The notes: a model not told the origin generated them from the sequence alone. A stretch of 64,000 bases of DNA from Poecilobothrus nobilitatus (GCA_947095535.1 OX352772.1:45217445-45281444), one strand, 5' to 3'. Positions 25,236 to 37,953 are shown, counted from the stretch's first letter. Translations and numbers: made by a program.

Positions 25236-25815
25236 TGTACTAATACAAAGGAAAAAATTGATGGTGATGTTACAAGTAGTGGTAATACTGTATGGGCCAA
25301 GTGGAGGTTGTTGTATGGAATCTTATGTGATACGAAGATTTTGATTAAACTGAAAGGCAAAGTTTATAAAACGACGGTTAGTCCAACTCTAATGTATGAA
25401 ACTGAGTGCAAATAAAAAGCGCTAAAACAACGTCGCAGAGATGAGAATGCTAAGCTGGTCCGTAAGTATAACGAAACTTGATAAGGTGCAAAATGATAAA
25501 ATCAGAGAGACTTTCAGGATTACACCCGACATCAAAGATTAATAATTATTAGTAGAAAAGCGTCTAAGAAGACCGTATCATTTACGTTATGCGAAGAGGC
25601 GAAGAGTGTGGAGTACAAAAAGTTCTTAGCGTACTAATAGAGGATATGAAAAACCATCATTAACATGGTTTAGAAGAGTTAATAAAAACTATGAAAAAAG
25701 TATGATTGAACGCTACGACAAGCTAACACATATGTTCTTGGCGCCTCAAATCACAAAGCACCCGAATAACGAAAATAACGGAAAAGGTCACGGAGAAGAA
25801 GAAGAAGTAAAAGAA
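25236..25815 (+). pseudogene. Decayed RTE-like non-LTR retrotransposon, C-terminal part
   Basis: The plus strand reads, with stops, NTVWAKWRLLYGILCDTKIL, then LIKLKGKVYKTTVSPTLMYE, a segment with RRRDENAKL, and a distal part ending near GKGHGEEEE. Known RTE/BovB-type polyproteins have WxKWR..TGVLCD.K.P.KLKGK.Y.T.VRPA.LYG.E.W here, followed by an EMRMLRWMCG block and a charged C-terminus. Several stops and at least two frame changes are present. It is a 5'-truncated dead copy, as is usual for LINE insertions. The GAAGAAGAAGAAG end may be the element's 3' simple repeat. Confidence 0.65.
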
Positions 25816-26814
25816 GCGGTTCAGATTTCTCATAAAATTCTGATAATAATTGTTTAGTTTTTTAAACCATTTTGACGTTTATAAAATATATAAGCGACTA
25901 AACGATCTAGTTATAGCTAAATATTCATAATTTCAGTATTCATATTCAAAATGTATCTATTAATAAAAATATTCTAAAATCTATTTCGGCATTAAGAAAA
26001 TTTAACAAAATTATTAGATTATAGAGCTATTGGTTATATATTTTTTTATTATAAAAAACAAAAATTATTTTTTATAAATATAATATTAATGGTTAATATT
26101 GAACAATGAACTTTTTTAAAACTTTAAAATAAAAAAAAACCTAAAACGTTTTTTCAATAAACAACTGAACAAATTCATAAAAATCATTTAAGATAAATTA
26201 GCCAAAAATAAATATAAAATTAATTACTTTTATTGATTCATTCTGTCAAATACAAAAAAAAAAATAAAATGATTTTTTTTTTTAATCTTTTAAAAGTCAT
26301 TTATTTAATATATTTTATGCACATTCTGATTTTATTTTATATGAAATGATGTCATAGATAGTCTATGTATTAGAAATAAACTGAAATAATTTTTATTTTT
26401 CAGATTTATTCTATAACATAATATATCTATAAGTAGTAGCTATCCAAATATCCAAATTTGGGCAGTCTGTGAATAACAAAAGTTTAAAAAATCGGCTTCA
26501 CATCAAAAAGAATTTCATCATAACGAAATTCTAAGAAATTCTTTCTACTTTTTTTTTTTTTTTGTTTTTGGTCTATCTTAAGTGACTGTATTGCTTCGTT
26601 TCATCCCAATAAAACAAAAAGCGAACCATATTAAAAATAATTTCGAATTAAATCATCACTACATTGGGTATATTATATTTTGGTATTTAATTTTTAAAGT
26701 GAGGCAATAAACGTTTCATGAAACTTTGGTTGTTTTTTTTTGTTATTTCATTTTAAATTTATTATAAATTCTGTTCCCAACTTCATACGATTTGTAACAT
26801 ACTAAAACGAAACT
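25816..26814. other. AT-rich non-coding, nothing recognised
   Basis: No ORF, no shared repeat. Long T-runs near 26268-26284 and 26550-26562. Confidence 0.55.
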
Positions 26815-27888
26815 TAAACAAGGTAGAATGTAAACCAACGGTTTTTAAAAGCGCACATTTCCAAAACTCAATACAAACTGTTTAGAAGTGTGACTTACAC
26901 AAAAATTTGAAAATTTCATGTAATAAAAAAAATGTGAAAATAGGACATTTTTGAAATTTTGAGGAGCCGTAAGTCCGGAATCCTATACAACTAAGAAAAG
27001 CCGTTAACACACGTAAAAATATATTATTGAATCTTTAATTTTCATGTCTTGCCGAAAAAAAATTTGCACAGGTGTCTAAAAATAGCAAATTTTGAATTTT
27101 TGAGGCGTAATAACTCTTAAACAGGGGGTGATACCAAAAAATTTTCTGAGGAAACTTATACTAATTCTAAAAGTTCTTTCTTGTCTCAAAATTTCAGGTT
27201 CCTATCTAAAGGGGTGCCGGAGTTATGAAAAAAGAAATTTCATGCAAAATGTGGTTTTCACATAACGGTAAATTTAAATAGTAAATTACAAAACATTACA
27301 TAATTTTGATACTGTTTTATATAGATAATAAAATTTTCGATCTTCTGGCGGTTTTAGATTGCAAAATTATTACGCATAGCCCGAGATATATACATCTGAA
27401 AATGGGACTTTTTCGAAATTTTGAAGAGCTGCAACTTTGGAACCCTTTACAATTAAAATAAACCTTTAACACACGTAAAAATATATTATTGTAGCTTTAA
27501 TTTTTATATCTTGCAGAAGTAAAATGTTTACAGGTTCCTAAGTTACAGGTGTTTAAAAATAGCAAATTTTCAATTTTTAAGCCCTAATAGCTCATAAACA
27601 GGGGGCGGTCCAAAAAAAATTTCTGAGCAAACTTATAATTCTATTCTAATTCTAATTCTTAAAGTTCTTTCTTGCCTCAAAATTTCAAGCTTCTATCTAG
27701 AAGCGTGCGGGAGTTATGAAAGTAAAAAAATCATGCAAAATTTGGTTTTCACATAACGGTAAATTTAAATACTAAATTTAAAAAAATTGTACAATTTTGA
27801 TATTAATTTACAAAGATAAAAGAAATATCTGTCGAATGACGTTTTCAGATTGAAAAAATCTTAAGCAGAACATAAGATATATGCATTT

Positions 27889-28307
27889 AAATAAAATAAT
27901 ATGTAAAAAAAATATTTTTTAAAATATGCTTTTATCGAAACCAAATTCGCCCCCTAAAAAGTAGAAAATAAAATTGATTGCAAAACTTTAGCTTTTTTGA
28001 CTGTTATAATATAAAAGAGAATTGCTAGTGCAAGCATTTTGAACTGTTATAATATAAAAGTAAATTGCTGGAATAAGATTAAATAAAAATCTAGGAAATT
28101 TGAGGTTCGTGTTTCTTTTTTATTCCAGCAATTTACTTTTATATTATAACAGTCCAAAATGCTTGCACTAGCAATTCACTTTTATATTATAACAGTCAAA
28201 AAAGCTAAAGTTTTGCAATCAATTTTATTTTCTACTTTTTAGGGGGCGAATTTGGTTTCGATAAAAGCATATTTCAAAAAATATTTTTTTTACATATTAT
28301 TTTATTT
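27889..28307. mobile_element. Near-perfect hairpin MITE inside the split family A copy
   Basis: Left arm 27889-28076 and right arm 28120-28307 are each 188 bp and differ at only a few positions, with a 43-bp loop (28077-28119). The outer ends read AAATAAAATAATATGTA inward from both sides. Each arm carries an internal direct repeat, ACTGTTATAATATAAAAG, at 28000 and 28043 in the left arm. A DNA foldback of this size without coding capacity fits a foldback-type MITE. Transcription through it would give a long double-stranded RNA. Confidence 0.85.
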
Positions 28308-28812
28308 TATACTTTTTAGTTTTAAATGAAACACATAATTTGAATTTAAAAATATGGGATATTTTTTATTCATACATACATTAATTATTGTTTCTGATAT
28401 AAAATACGTTTTATAATTTTATACCAAATGTTTAAGTAAATTAAGAGATGTTAAATCGATTCCATTACAGCAAGAGTAAAAATTTTTTATTCCAGTATGT
28501 AATTCATAAATAAAGAAAGTACCTCGCAGGGTAAAATATGTACCAAAATACTGTGATTATATAAATATTACAATTCAACAACATAACTCCAATGAAAATG
28601 ATATACATAAATGTACTTTACTGTATATTTCTATAGTATACTATTAGTAGTATATCGTATATCCAAACAAACATCTAACCTTGAACACCTACCTACCTAA
28701 TCGCTTAATAAGATCATGCAGTAAAAAATGTTGACAAATATCTTGATTTAAATTATAAACAAATGGAGCGGAACAAAATAATTTAGGTAATTAGTTTAAC
28801 ATAATATTATGT

Positions 28813-29045
28813 GTATCCAGCCATTGGTGCAGTGGTTGACGCACGCATAAGAGAATGGGAGGTCTCGGGTTCGATTTCCGGCTGGGTACAATAATTATAA
28901 AATAAAAAATAAAAAAAATTCATATATCGCAATATGTAAATACTTTATAATATATCATTATATCACGTACACATTCCTACCAGGAAACAAGGGCTATAGC
29001 TACCACATTTATGTACCACGGTACCTGAATATAAATAAATAAATA
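28813..29045 (+). repeat. tRNA-derived SINE, family 3, with 10-bp target duplication
   Basis: The 233-bp element is flanked by identical AATATTATGT at 28803-28812 and 29046-29055. The head starts GTATCCAGCC, which pairs with GGCTGGGTAC at the end of the tRNA-like part (9 of 10 positions). It holds box A-like TGGTGCAGTGGTTGACG and box B-like GGGTTCGATTTCC. The tail carries GGAAACAAGGGCTATAGC and TTTATGTACCACGGTACC, and ends in (AAAT)n, a common SINE 3' end. The duplication and intact head suggest a fairly young insertion. Only one copy was found in the window. Confidence 0.88.
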
Positions 29046-29099
29046 AATATTATGTACATACGTACGTACATATTTACATACGTAGTTTTAATTTTTTGT

Positions 29100-29795
29100 G
29101 TTGACAAATCATAATGCGTAATAGATTTTTTGTTTGTAAATCATAATGCGTAATGCGCAAAAGCATAATTTTGTAATGATCTTTACTTTTTATATTCTTT
29201 TCTATGTACAAAAATAATATTATGTAGGTACATAAAATTTTATTTAAAAAATATTGAAGAATAGAGTTAAAAAAAAAAAAAAAATAAATTATACATATAT
29301 ACGAATTGGATTCGAACCACAGTCCACACATTAACACTCACTTTCAAGACCTGTACACTTTCCTCTGCACCATATATGCATTAATTCAATATGCATTAAA
29401 GAATGTTGACAGCAAATATTTTGATTTAAATACTAAACAAATGTTGTAAACAAAATAACTTAGCAACATACATAAAAATATTATATGTATGGATTGTGTT
29501 TTGCTAATTATGCTAATACAAAACACCAGGAAAGATCAAAAATATAATGTGTATGTTTGATTGCATGAATAAGAGATAAAAATGTAAGTTTTAAATTGAT
29601 ATATACAAAAATGTATACATATTTTATTCAAAAAATGTTGATGAATAGATAGTTAAAAAAAAAAATGTTGCATGTGAACTGGATTCGAACAACATTATCC
29701 CCACTTTTGGAACCTGTACACTATCCTCTGCACCATACTACACTTACAAATGTTGCTAACAGATTACGAAGATAATAAAAAGCGTGACAGAATGA
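29100..29795 (-). repeat. Two tandem copies of a unit with a tRNA-like segment, family 4
   Basis: On the minus strand both units contain ATGGTGCAGAGGA (box A-like) and GTTCGAATCCA (box B-like). They lie at about 29376-29300 and 29744-29670, some 370 bases apart. Flanking blocks repeat in the same order: a plus-strand ATTGAAGAATAGA/GTTGATGAATAGA block before each head and an AATGTTGACAGCAAATATTT block after it. The latter is also present at about 28725-28760 as a partial third unit. These are degenerate, so a tandem SINE array or a duplicated larger element both fit. Confidence 0.6.
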
Positions 29796-29796
29796 C

Positions 29797-29799
29797 AAA

Positions 29800-29858
<59 letters not shown>

Positions 29859-29859
29859 A
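29797..29859. repeat. (AAAT)n microsatellite
   Basis: About 15-16 uninterrupted AAAT units just before the 3' remainder of the split family A copy. A likely SINE/LINE tail expansion. Confidence 0.9.
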
Positions 29860-30427
29860 CCAACAGCGACGAGTTAATATAAAAGCATATAAAATAGGGC
29901 TTTTTCAAAGTTTGAGGGGCTGTAGCTCCGTAATGGGGGGGCTACATGAAAAAGTTGTTCCACAAAATTATTTTTTTTATGAGACCTACCCATGGTTAAA
30001 ATTTTTTTTCTCTATCTTTAACGGTGTAGAAGTTTTGTAAACAGACGGACGGACGGACGGACGGACGGACAGAGTGAAACTAATAAGCACATTTTTTCAA
30101 AATTTTTTTGGAAATGTGCTAAAAAAAGAAACAAAAAATTCGACTACAAAGATAGTTTCAGATGATTTTTTTTCTGTTTTACTAAAATGTGGAAAGAAGA
30201 AACACTAAACTCAGAAATAGTCTTTGGTATCTTATGTTTTGTATTACGATCAGTTCAATTCTATTATCATCCTCAGTATGTAACCATATTCTACTTCTCT
30301 AATAAATGGACTCTAAAAACTATGAAGAATATATACTATAATAGGACCTCATCCTCGAAATGTCAAATTATATTAAACTGTATTATACGTTATTGGACTG
30401 GAATCTCACTCGAGGAGAAACATGGTA

Positions 30428-30604
30428 AGACCTGAAGTAACTTGGAGAAGAAGTTTCCAGAATGAGATAAAAAGACTAGAAAGTCTTGGGTAATTTAAAA
30501 GAACATGGCAAGAGAGAAAAAATTGAAGACGATTTTGTGGAAGCCATATATTTTCTAAGAGAGTAAAACTGGAGAAAAATCACGTATATAAGATCTTTTT
30601 CTAA
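30428..30604 (+). pseudogene. C-terminal remnant of a non-LTR retrotransposon polyprotein
   Basis: One frame reads RPEVTWRRSFQNEIKRLESL, stop, FKRTWQERKN, stop, RRFCGSHIFSKRVKLEK. In known RTE-like and related LINEs the C-terminus reads RRGRP..TWRRT...E....G..W.E....A.DR..WR..V.ALC. The spacing of the TWRRS, W.ER and R...CG segments fits. Two in-frame stops make it a pseudogene. It lies 300 bp after the end of the split family A copy. The 82-aa ORF just upstream (30187-30435) is unrelated by eye. Confidence 0.5.
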
Positions 30605-33600
30605 CTAATGTAATTTATTTTCATGTAAGCGATGTATTCAAAAATATGAAGGGAATCGTAATATTATAACGTTCTTCATACTCTTTTTAACAACTTTTCC
30701 CATTTTTGTTACCAACCATCTATTTTCCTTTTAAATTCTTCGTTTAAAATTTGACTTACGACATACCAAGTAAAACATTTTATATTAAAGACTTCATCCT
30801 GTTACTTAATTAAAAAATGGATGTGGTTTAGGATTGTTAATGTAATGTATAAAAAAAGCAAGAATAAATTATTTACAAACTTGGTAAGAAAAAAAATTAA
30901 AAAAATATGAATAAAAATAAACTAAGCCGAATATTACAACTTCTTCCCTTGTTTTCACTTTTCTATTAAATGATAAACTTGTTTTAGGGTCTCTTCTTAA
31001 TAGCTCAGCCTTCATGAATATAATAGGTTTCTTGAATTGATTATGTAGGATAGGGTTTACTTATTTTTTAATAATGTTCTTAATAAGTTTCTTTTGAACA
31101 AAAAGTATCTACCATCATGAATTTATTTTTATGGTAGGTATATTATTGATTCAGCGAATTCGTATAATTCGTGTGATAGAGGTTTAACTTATGTAGAATA
31201 AATTAATACCAACAACAACCAAAATGAACTAAAGTCGAAACAATTTTATTTTCGTAAAATTTCTGGAAAAGTGAATAATTTTTATTTTACAAAAAGTTTT
31301 ATGTCATTAATACCAATTGTCTTGTTCATAAAACTCTCGGAAAAAAACGAAAATATTTACTTTAACTCTAAAAGTCTAAAAGTATCTTTAAACTGTAAAA
31401 TCCCTCACAATTGCTTTTTTTTTTTTTTAAATAAACAAAGTTGGTTCCCAAAAAGTTTGTGTTAACATTCCACCGGTGAGTTGTCGTTTTAATTTGTAAC
31501 AAAAACATAGTTAAACTATCGCGAGAGAAGAGCTTCTTTTTGAAATAGCCCAAAGGAACTTTTGACTGTGAGACTAATTATAGAAATAGACATAAAACCT
31601 TAATTATAGAAATAGACAAATATGCAATACGAAAGCATCCTTTCCTTTGGATATTTTTATTTCCATATACGCGGTTATATGTTAAGGTCTTTCATATTAT
31701 GTTAATATTGTTAAGGTCATATAATTTTCCTTTGTAATTAAATTTATAAAATATTTAATGAAGACATTTTATTTAAGAAAATCAATTAAAGTCGAAAATT
31801 AAATAGAAAATTTTTCTGGTTTAGATCACTCAGTATACACTTAAAAATCTAGAAAATTACTCATATATATTCTCTAAACAATTAGATAATCTAATAAATA
31901 TTTAATTTCAACCCTACAAAGCTAATAATTTAAATACATGTACAGGTACTAGGTATATATTTATAATCCCTAATTCAATAGTTTCCATTGATATTTTTTT
32001 TCTATTTCATAGAATTCAAACATTTATTTTTGCAAAAAAAAAAAAAAAAATTTACCACAAAAAAAAAGAAAAAAAACAAATATTAAACAAAAATTGCAAT
32101 AAATTTTCAGTTTTCTACCACAAAACACATCAGAACAGAAGGAAAAACGAAAAAAAAAAACAAAAAGAACAAAACCAGAAAAATATTTGACATTTGTTTG
32201 TCCTCCTAATACTGTAGGACATTCACCTTACGATTGCCAAAATAATAAAAAAAAAAAACAAAAAGAAGATAAATACTAAAACGAATTCAGTGTTATTTGT
32301 TTTTTACAAAAATAAAAAATTAAATAAATTGCAATATTTTTCTCTATCTTGATTCTATATAAATGTATACTCATATATTATAATATTATTATTTCTTTAT
32401 TTTCTTTTTTTTTTTAATTTTTATTATTTCTTAATTCAAGTTTTTGTTTGTTTTTCTTCTCTTTCTTTCTTAATATTAATTTTTATTCTTTTTTTTTTTT
32501 CTACTTGTTTTTTTTTTTGTTTCTCTATATTTTAAATTTGTGTATATTTTGTTTTTTTTTTTTTTTAATGTTTTTACTAGAACGATAATGCATCATCTCC
32601 TGTATTTTTTTTTTTTTAGGCACTTCTTTTCACTGTGTTTGCCTTTTTATTTTTTTAATTTAATTTAAATTAAATTTTTTTATTATTATATTACTGTTTT
32701 TTAGTTTTGTTTTTTAGTTCAACTCAACCTAAAATTTAAAAGATTCAGAACAGAATTTATGTTTATTATTATATTAATATTCTCTTTCATTCTCTATCTT
32801 CTGTTTTTTTTTTTTTTGTTTATTTTATTTTATTATAGGTATGTGTTTATTTTGTTTTTATTATAATTTTTCTCTTTCTCTCTGTCTCTTTTAAATAATT
32901 TGTGGTGTGTTTCTTCACTATTTTTAAGTTGATTAATATTTATCATTCATAATAATGTTTGATTGTAGTAAATAAAGTGTACGATTTGTATTTATTTATT
33001 TATTTATTATGATTTGTATGTAGCTTTTATTAATTATGGTTGTTTAATACGTAATATATGATTAGAATATTATGTACATATGTATGTATATGTGTTAGAA
33101 AATATATTATTACATATTACTTATTAGGTTCTGTATTAATTGAATGGTGGTCATAAAAAAATAAAAGTTAAGAGGTTTGTCGTTTATAGTTTTAGAGTGT
33201 TTGGGTTCTCTTTACAGAGTAAACTATTTCTTTTTACTTTCAACTACACCAACCTTCCAGAAAAGGTAGATAGGAGTAAATACGATTATGTTAAGTTAGC
33301 TTTCCATTTACCAACTACTCCCAAACCCAACTAAACTCTCAACTACTCTTTTCGTGTAATGTAATGTGTAATTAAACTACTCTTTTCGTGTCATGTAATG
33401 AAACGCATACAGTATGTCGGTCCATATTTCAGTATTTAGTAATTATGTACCTATACATGTTTATTAAATTTCTAAGTTCTTGAAATTTTTTTTACATCAG
33501 TTTACTTTGTAGACTTCAATCTAAACAATCACTAGTATTAGAAAATATCTTATAAATATAAAGATAGACTAAACATTCTGAAAAAAAAAATATTTTACGT

Positions 33601-33877
33601 TCTTGGATTTCCTTTTAAGATAAAATTAAATACAAATAATGAATAAAAATGAATTAAAGATAAAAAAATTCTAAATATTCTTAAGAAAAATATAATTTAA
33701 GAAAAATTTTTAAAAAGAAAATAAACAAAGGAATTATACTGATAGATACAATTTTGATAAAGTATTAATATTGTAGTAATGGTATTATTAAATATTGCAC
33801 TATATAAAAACAATTAACCCAAAATAAAACTTCTTACTGCAAACTGTAGACAAACGAAAAATATATGATTATAAACC
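30605..33877. other. AT-rich non-coding, no gene seen
   Basis: Homopolymer-dense between 32000 and 32840, with T-runs and CT-rich patches (TCTCTTTCTCTCTG near 32870). A short (ATTT)n tract lies near 32990-33009. A 35-bp tandem duplication at about 33339-33405 repeats ACTACTCTTTTCGTGT. ORFs are short and without domains. Confidence 0.55.
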
Positions 33878-34618
33878 ATAACCAGAGATCAGGATTTATA
33901 TGCATTTGCATATTTTTGCATATTTCACGCTTATTTTCCATTTATTACATTTTCTGCATAAAAATGCATATCTACGCATATTTCTTAACATTTTTGCCAA
34001 AACTAAACATAATTAAGGTTTCGGATACTGAACATCCTTAAGAAACTTCTTAAATTTATCACCAGAAGCCTCTGAAGAAATTACACAACTCTGTAGTAAA
34101 ATTTAAATTTGTTTTTTAGTATTAATTTTTGATAATTTACTTTTAATTTTTGAAATTTAAATATATTGTTATTTGTCACTTTAAAATTCGATGTTAAAGA
34201 TAAAAGGATGAATTTCAAGGAAGAGAATATTAGATATCATTCAATAATTCAGTGTAATACTGTCACTGAAGCGGAAAACTGAAGATTTTGTTTTAAAACT
34301 TGTTCATATATTTTTTTTTAGTTTTGTTATATAAATGAATGTATGTTACGTTTTTCGTTTTTGTTATGCTTATTTTATAAAATAAATTATTAAATACAAA
34401 GTTACCATTATTTAAACACAATAAAGGAGAAAGAATTTATTAAAAAAAAGCTGAAAGATATTAAAAAAATTGAATTTTCTTCAATTATAATTCATTTTTA
34501 GCCTAATATTAAGCCAATTTTTAATGCATATTTTAATGCATATTTAAGATTATTTAGTGCATATTTATGTGCATATTATGCTTTTCTTAAATGCATATAA
34601 ATCCGATCTTTGGTTATA
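33878..34618. mobile_element. Non-autonomous TIR element rich in TGCATA, possibly hAT-like
   Basis: The left end reads ATAACCAGAGATCAGG and the right end, on the minus strand, ATAACCAAAGATCGG. Both continue GGATTTATATGCATTT, giving a ~30-bp TIR with few mismatches. Both subterminal regions are packed with TGCATA/TATGCA motifs, at least four near the left end and five near the right. Repeated subterminal motifs of this kind are typical transposase binding sites in hAT elements. No clear 8-bp target duplication could be read and there is no transposase ORF, so the superfamily is uncertain. Confidence 0.7.
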
Positions 34619-37600
34619 GCGCTGTTTTGTTTACGAAAAGTTTAAGAAAAATGAAAAATTGGAGTTTTTTTTGTTTTAAAATGATGATCATATCATCGAT
34701 CGTTTTGTTTTTCTGTTGAAGATAGAAAAAATATCGAATTCTTTTGATAGTGTGGAACTTTAACTCATTAAAACAATCATCTTTGTAGTCAGAATGATAA
34801 GACAAACGCTCTAATTGCAAAGCTCAAGAACAGCCCAGGAGTAGCGAATGCAAAGGAAAATGGAAAATGAAAAAAAAATTCAATTTTATATTATGGGAGT
34901 TAGATTGAATTTCTCTGCACATTGATGAATTTCAAACCAGTTAATATAACCATATATCGTTGAATTAAAATCATAGAAGAACTATTATAAATTATCTACA
35001 ACTATAAAAATTTCGACAACGGTATTACTAGATGTTTTATTTTACAATAAGATTAAATATTTGATTTTAAAAGTTTAATTTTTATTCTATCTCTTAATCC
35101 AAATTTTAGTTTCAATCAAACTCCTATTAACTACTCTTATTACTAAACTGTCTTCGAATTCCTCAATTCGAATTCTTCTTGAAAATTTTAATTTTTTAAA
35201 GTCTTATTCAAATTTAAATGGAATTTATGTGATTTTAAATATTTAGGTAGATTATCCAATTTAAAATAAAGACCCGAAAATATGTTTCTTCTTTTGTATA
35301 GAGTTTTCTTTTAATCTAGCGACACTAAATGCTTTTTAAAATTATACTATTTTATTTTATTTTTGGTTATATTATAATAATTAGTAAGTAATTAAAAAAG
35401 ATAAACTAATTTGTATGTCTGTTGCAGAAAGTAAAGTGAAAAGAGTACTATACGTTCTGTGCCTATGCCCGGTTTTGAAATCCCGATAACTTTGTGAGAG
35501 GAATATGGACCGCAGACTTTTAGGCAGTTAGTGTTTACTGAATATATGAGTATAACTTGATCAAGTTGTAATCAACCGATTCTTCAAATGAATAGATGAA
35601 CTTAATAAGATCTTGTAGATCAGGGTTGCACAATCAGTTCAAGCATCTAAGTTTTAGAGTATTTAGATATGCTTCACAACGAAACAACAACTACCGGGGT
35701 ACTTAATATGTTAGGAAAGATCAATAAAATTATATAATGTATTTAGTCTAGATTAATACAATATATTATTCTTAGCATTATAATCGCTAAATTAGATTAC
35801 GAATTGTACCTTAAACATATTCATATACTATAAAGTTTAGAAAAGTCAAGTTATAAAAATTCAAAAGAAGAAAGAAATAAAAAAAAATTTAATTTAAGAA
35901 CCAAATTATTGCAAAATATATTTCTATAATCAATTTGATTTTTTAAGATATTTATTTTTTATATTTTTGTTTTTATTTTTTTTTCAATTTCATTTATGGT
36001 GTGATTGGCTAAATATGTACACATACACACATTATATACATTTATTATACATTTCATTTTTCTTATCTTTTTTTTTTTTCGTTTTTTTTTTTAACATTTT
36101 TTCGCTCAATTTTCTGGCTAGCCTGTCAAAAGATAAATGATTAAAATCCGAATGAAAATCATTATTTTTTAAGCTTCTGACGTACGATTTAAAGTTATGT
36201 GTGTACTTTTTCATATGTGCAGTGCCCCCAATAAAAATATTGCTTTTTGTGTATTTTTTTTGTTTTTTTTTAGAATTTACAATCATTTTTGGGACTATGA
36301 CTAAGTAAATAGATGGTTTTGTTTTGTTAAAGTTTTATAATAGTATTGGTGTAGTCGAATTTTTATTAGTGTTCAATTAAAAAAAAAAAAAGTATAAAGC
36401 TTTTTTCATATTTTATTAAAATTTTTTTAGGAGATTATGAAATAAAAGAACAGAAACATCATAATCAAACAACTCAACACATATATGTATATGAGAATAT
36501 GTAGGGGAAAAATTTCAATTTAAAACGAAAAAAGAAAAACGCCTTTTTTTTTTAAATAATAAATGTGCTCTCATGAATCTGAGAAAAGACTTTAAGATTT
36601 TTAGCTTTTATTTATTATTTTGATTTTTTCTCACTTTATTTTTTTTGTTTTCTTTTTTTTTTTTTAATATTTATATGATTTTGTTTGCGGAAGTCAAACG
36701 TTTAATAATTTTAATGTGAACAAAATGTTTTTTTTTTTTTTTGTATTTTATTGTTGCGTTTTTTATCACGTAAACATTCAAATTTAGGCCATATTTTTTT
36801 CGTATTAATATAAAAAAAAAATTTAAATGCCTTGTTATTTATTTTTAAATTAATATTAAAAAAAAAACAGAAAAAAAATTGGGCAAATAATGAATCTGAA
36901 ACGATCAACAGAATAATTAAAAGAATTGAGGATGTGCATAAAAGAGTTGAAGGCGGGAATGCCGTATTATTGGAGTTTTTGTTTATTAAATAGATGTAAA
37001 TAATTAACGATAGAGATCATACTTTTTACTAAATCTGACATACCTACCTCTTTTTTTGCACCTTTGCTTAAAAATAAAAACAGCAAAATAAATTTTGTTT
37101 GTTATCTAATTGGTTTGTATCTTTTGCTTATATTAATTTTCTCATAACATATGATGAAAGGGAAGTTAAATTTATTGAAATTAGAAACGATCACTTAAAC
37201 TATAAAATTTTTTGTTAAACTGTAGGTATTTCGTTGTACGATTTTTTACTATACCGATTCTTTTTATCAAATCAAGTTATACATAAATAAAGATGTTTAA
37301 GGCTAATTCATTAATAAAGACAGAATATCAATGAGAAGTACGTTTAGTCTAAAAGTTTTTAAAATAAGGTGAAAATCTTTGAGAATTTTAAATCACTTTA
37401 AATAATTATTTGTTTACCAATATGGTTTTAATCAATTTCAAATAAAATTAACTTCTAATAGGGTTCTAATTAGGTTCAAAACTATGTAAGTTTTGTCAAC
37501 CTTGTTTTCTTATAGTAATGAGTAAATTTTGTTCTTAATGTTCTTAATGGTAATGAGTAAAATTTCTTGTTTGATTGTCCTTAATAGAAGACTTTAAAAC

Positions 37601-37953
37601 TTTGTATATTTTTATTTATTTTTTACTAATATTTTTTTTTGTTTTTGCGAGGGTAGTTGAGAGTCTCGAAAGACACCAATGAGATCAATGCGCTTATTTT
37701 CTTTGGTAGTATATTGTAGTTTAACCAACCAAACGCTACATATCTCTTAAACCAAACATTGAATTAAAACTTATGTTACAATATACTATTTGGTTCGGTG
37801 ATAGAGAAAATAGGAATAAAGGAATGAGAATAAACAAAATTAAAAAATATGGTAAGGTACGGAAGGAGTATTGCTTAGAACAAAAATATTGATTTTCTTC
37901 TTCAATTTTACGATATCATACCTACATAATATATTATGGTTATCAATTTTTGG
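34619..37953. other. AT-rich non-coding, no gene seen
   Basis: Low-complexity ORFs only. Near 37500-37565 a TGTTCTTAATG/AATGAGTAAA unit is repeated. The sequence at 37640-37790 carries GAAAGACACCAATGAG, possibly a decayed family 5 tail on the minus strand, but the match is weak. Confidence 0.5.

Larger units (their letters stand above)
26815..30128 (+). mobile_element. Family A element split by a ~2-kb nested insertion
   Basis: The 5' segment is 26815 to about 27891. It starts TAAACAAGGTAGAATG, has the subterminal GCACATTTCC motif near 26854, and two modules: the GTGCCGGAGTTATG block starts at 27214 and recurs, with one base changed, at 27705. The 3' segment is about 29886-30128, with GGGCTTTTTCAAAGTTTGAG, a GGAC tract at about 30043-30072 and the hairpin ending GTGCTAAAAAA. 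In the uninterrupted 15062 copy the two junction sequences are contiguous (GCATTTAAAAATAGGGC). Here the left side reads GCATTTAAA and the right side GCATATAAA, a possible 9-bp target duplication with one change. One 'CTAATT' stretch near 27640 is expanded. Confidence 0.75.

Noticed and set aside
28813..28890. tRNA gene with paired acceptor stem
   Set aside because: Bounded by a 10-bp duplication that includes a non-tRNA tail, so read as a SINE head.
35400..35480. Possible exon after a TTGCAG acceptor
   Set aside because: No open frame with recognisable protein and no partner donor could be supported.
37640..37790. Family 5 tail-like GAAAGACACCAATGAG
   Set aside because: Match too short and flanks do not continue the family.
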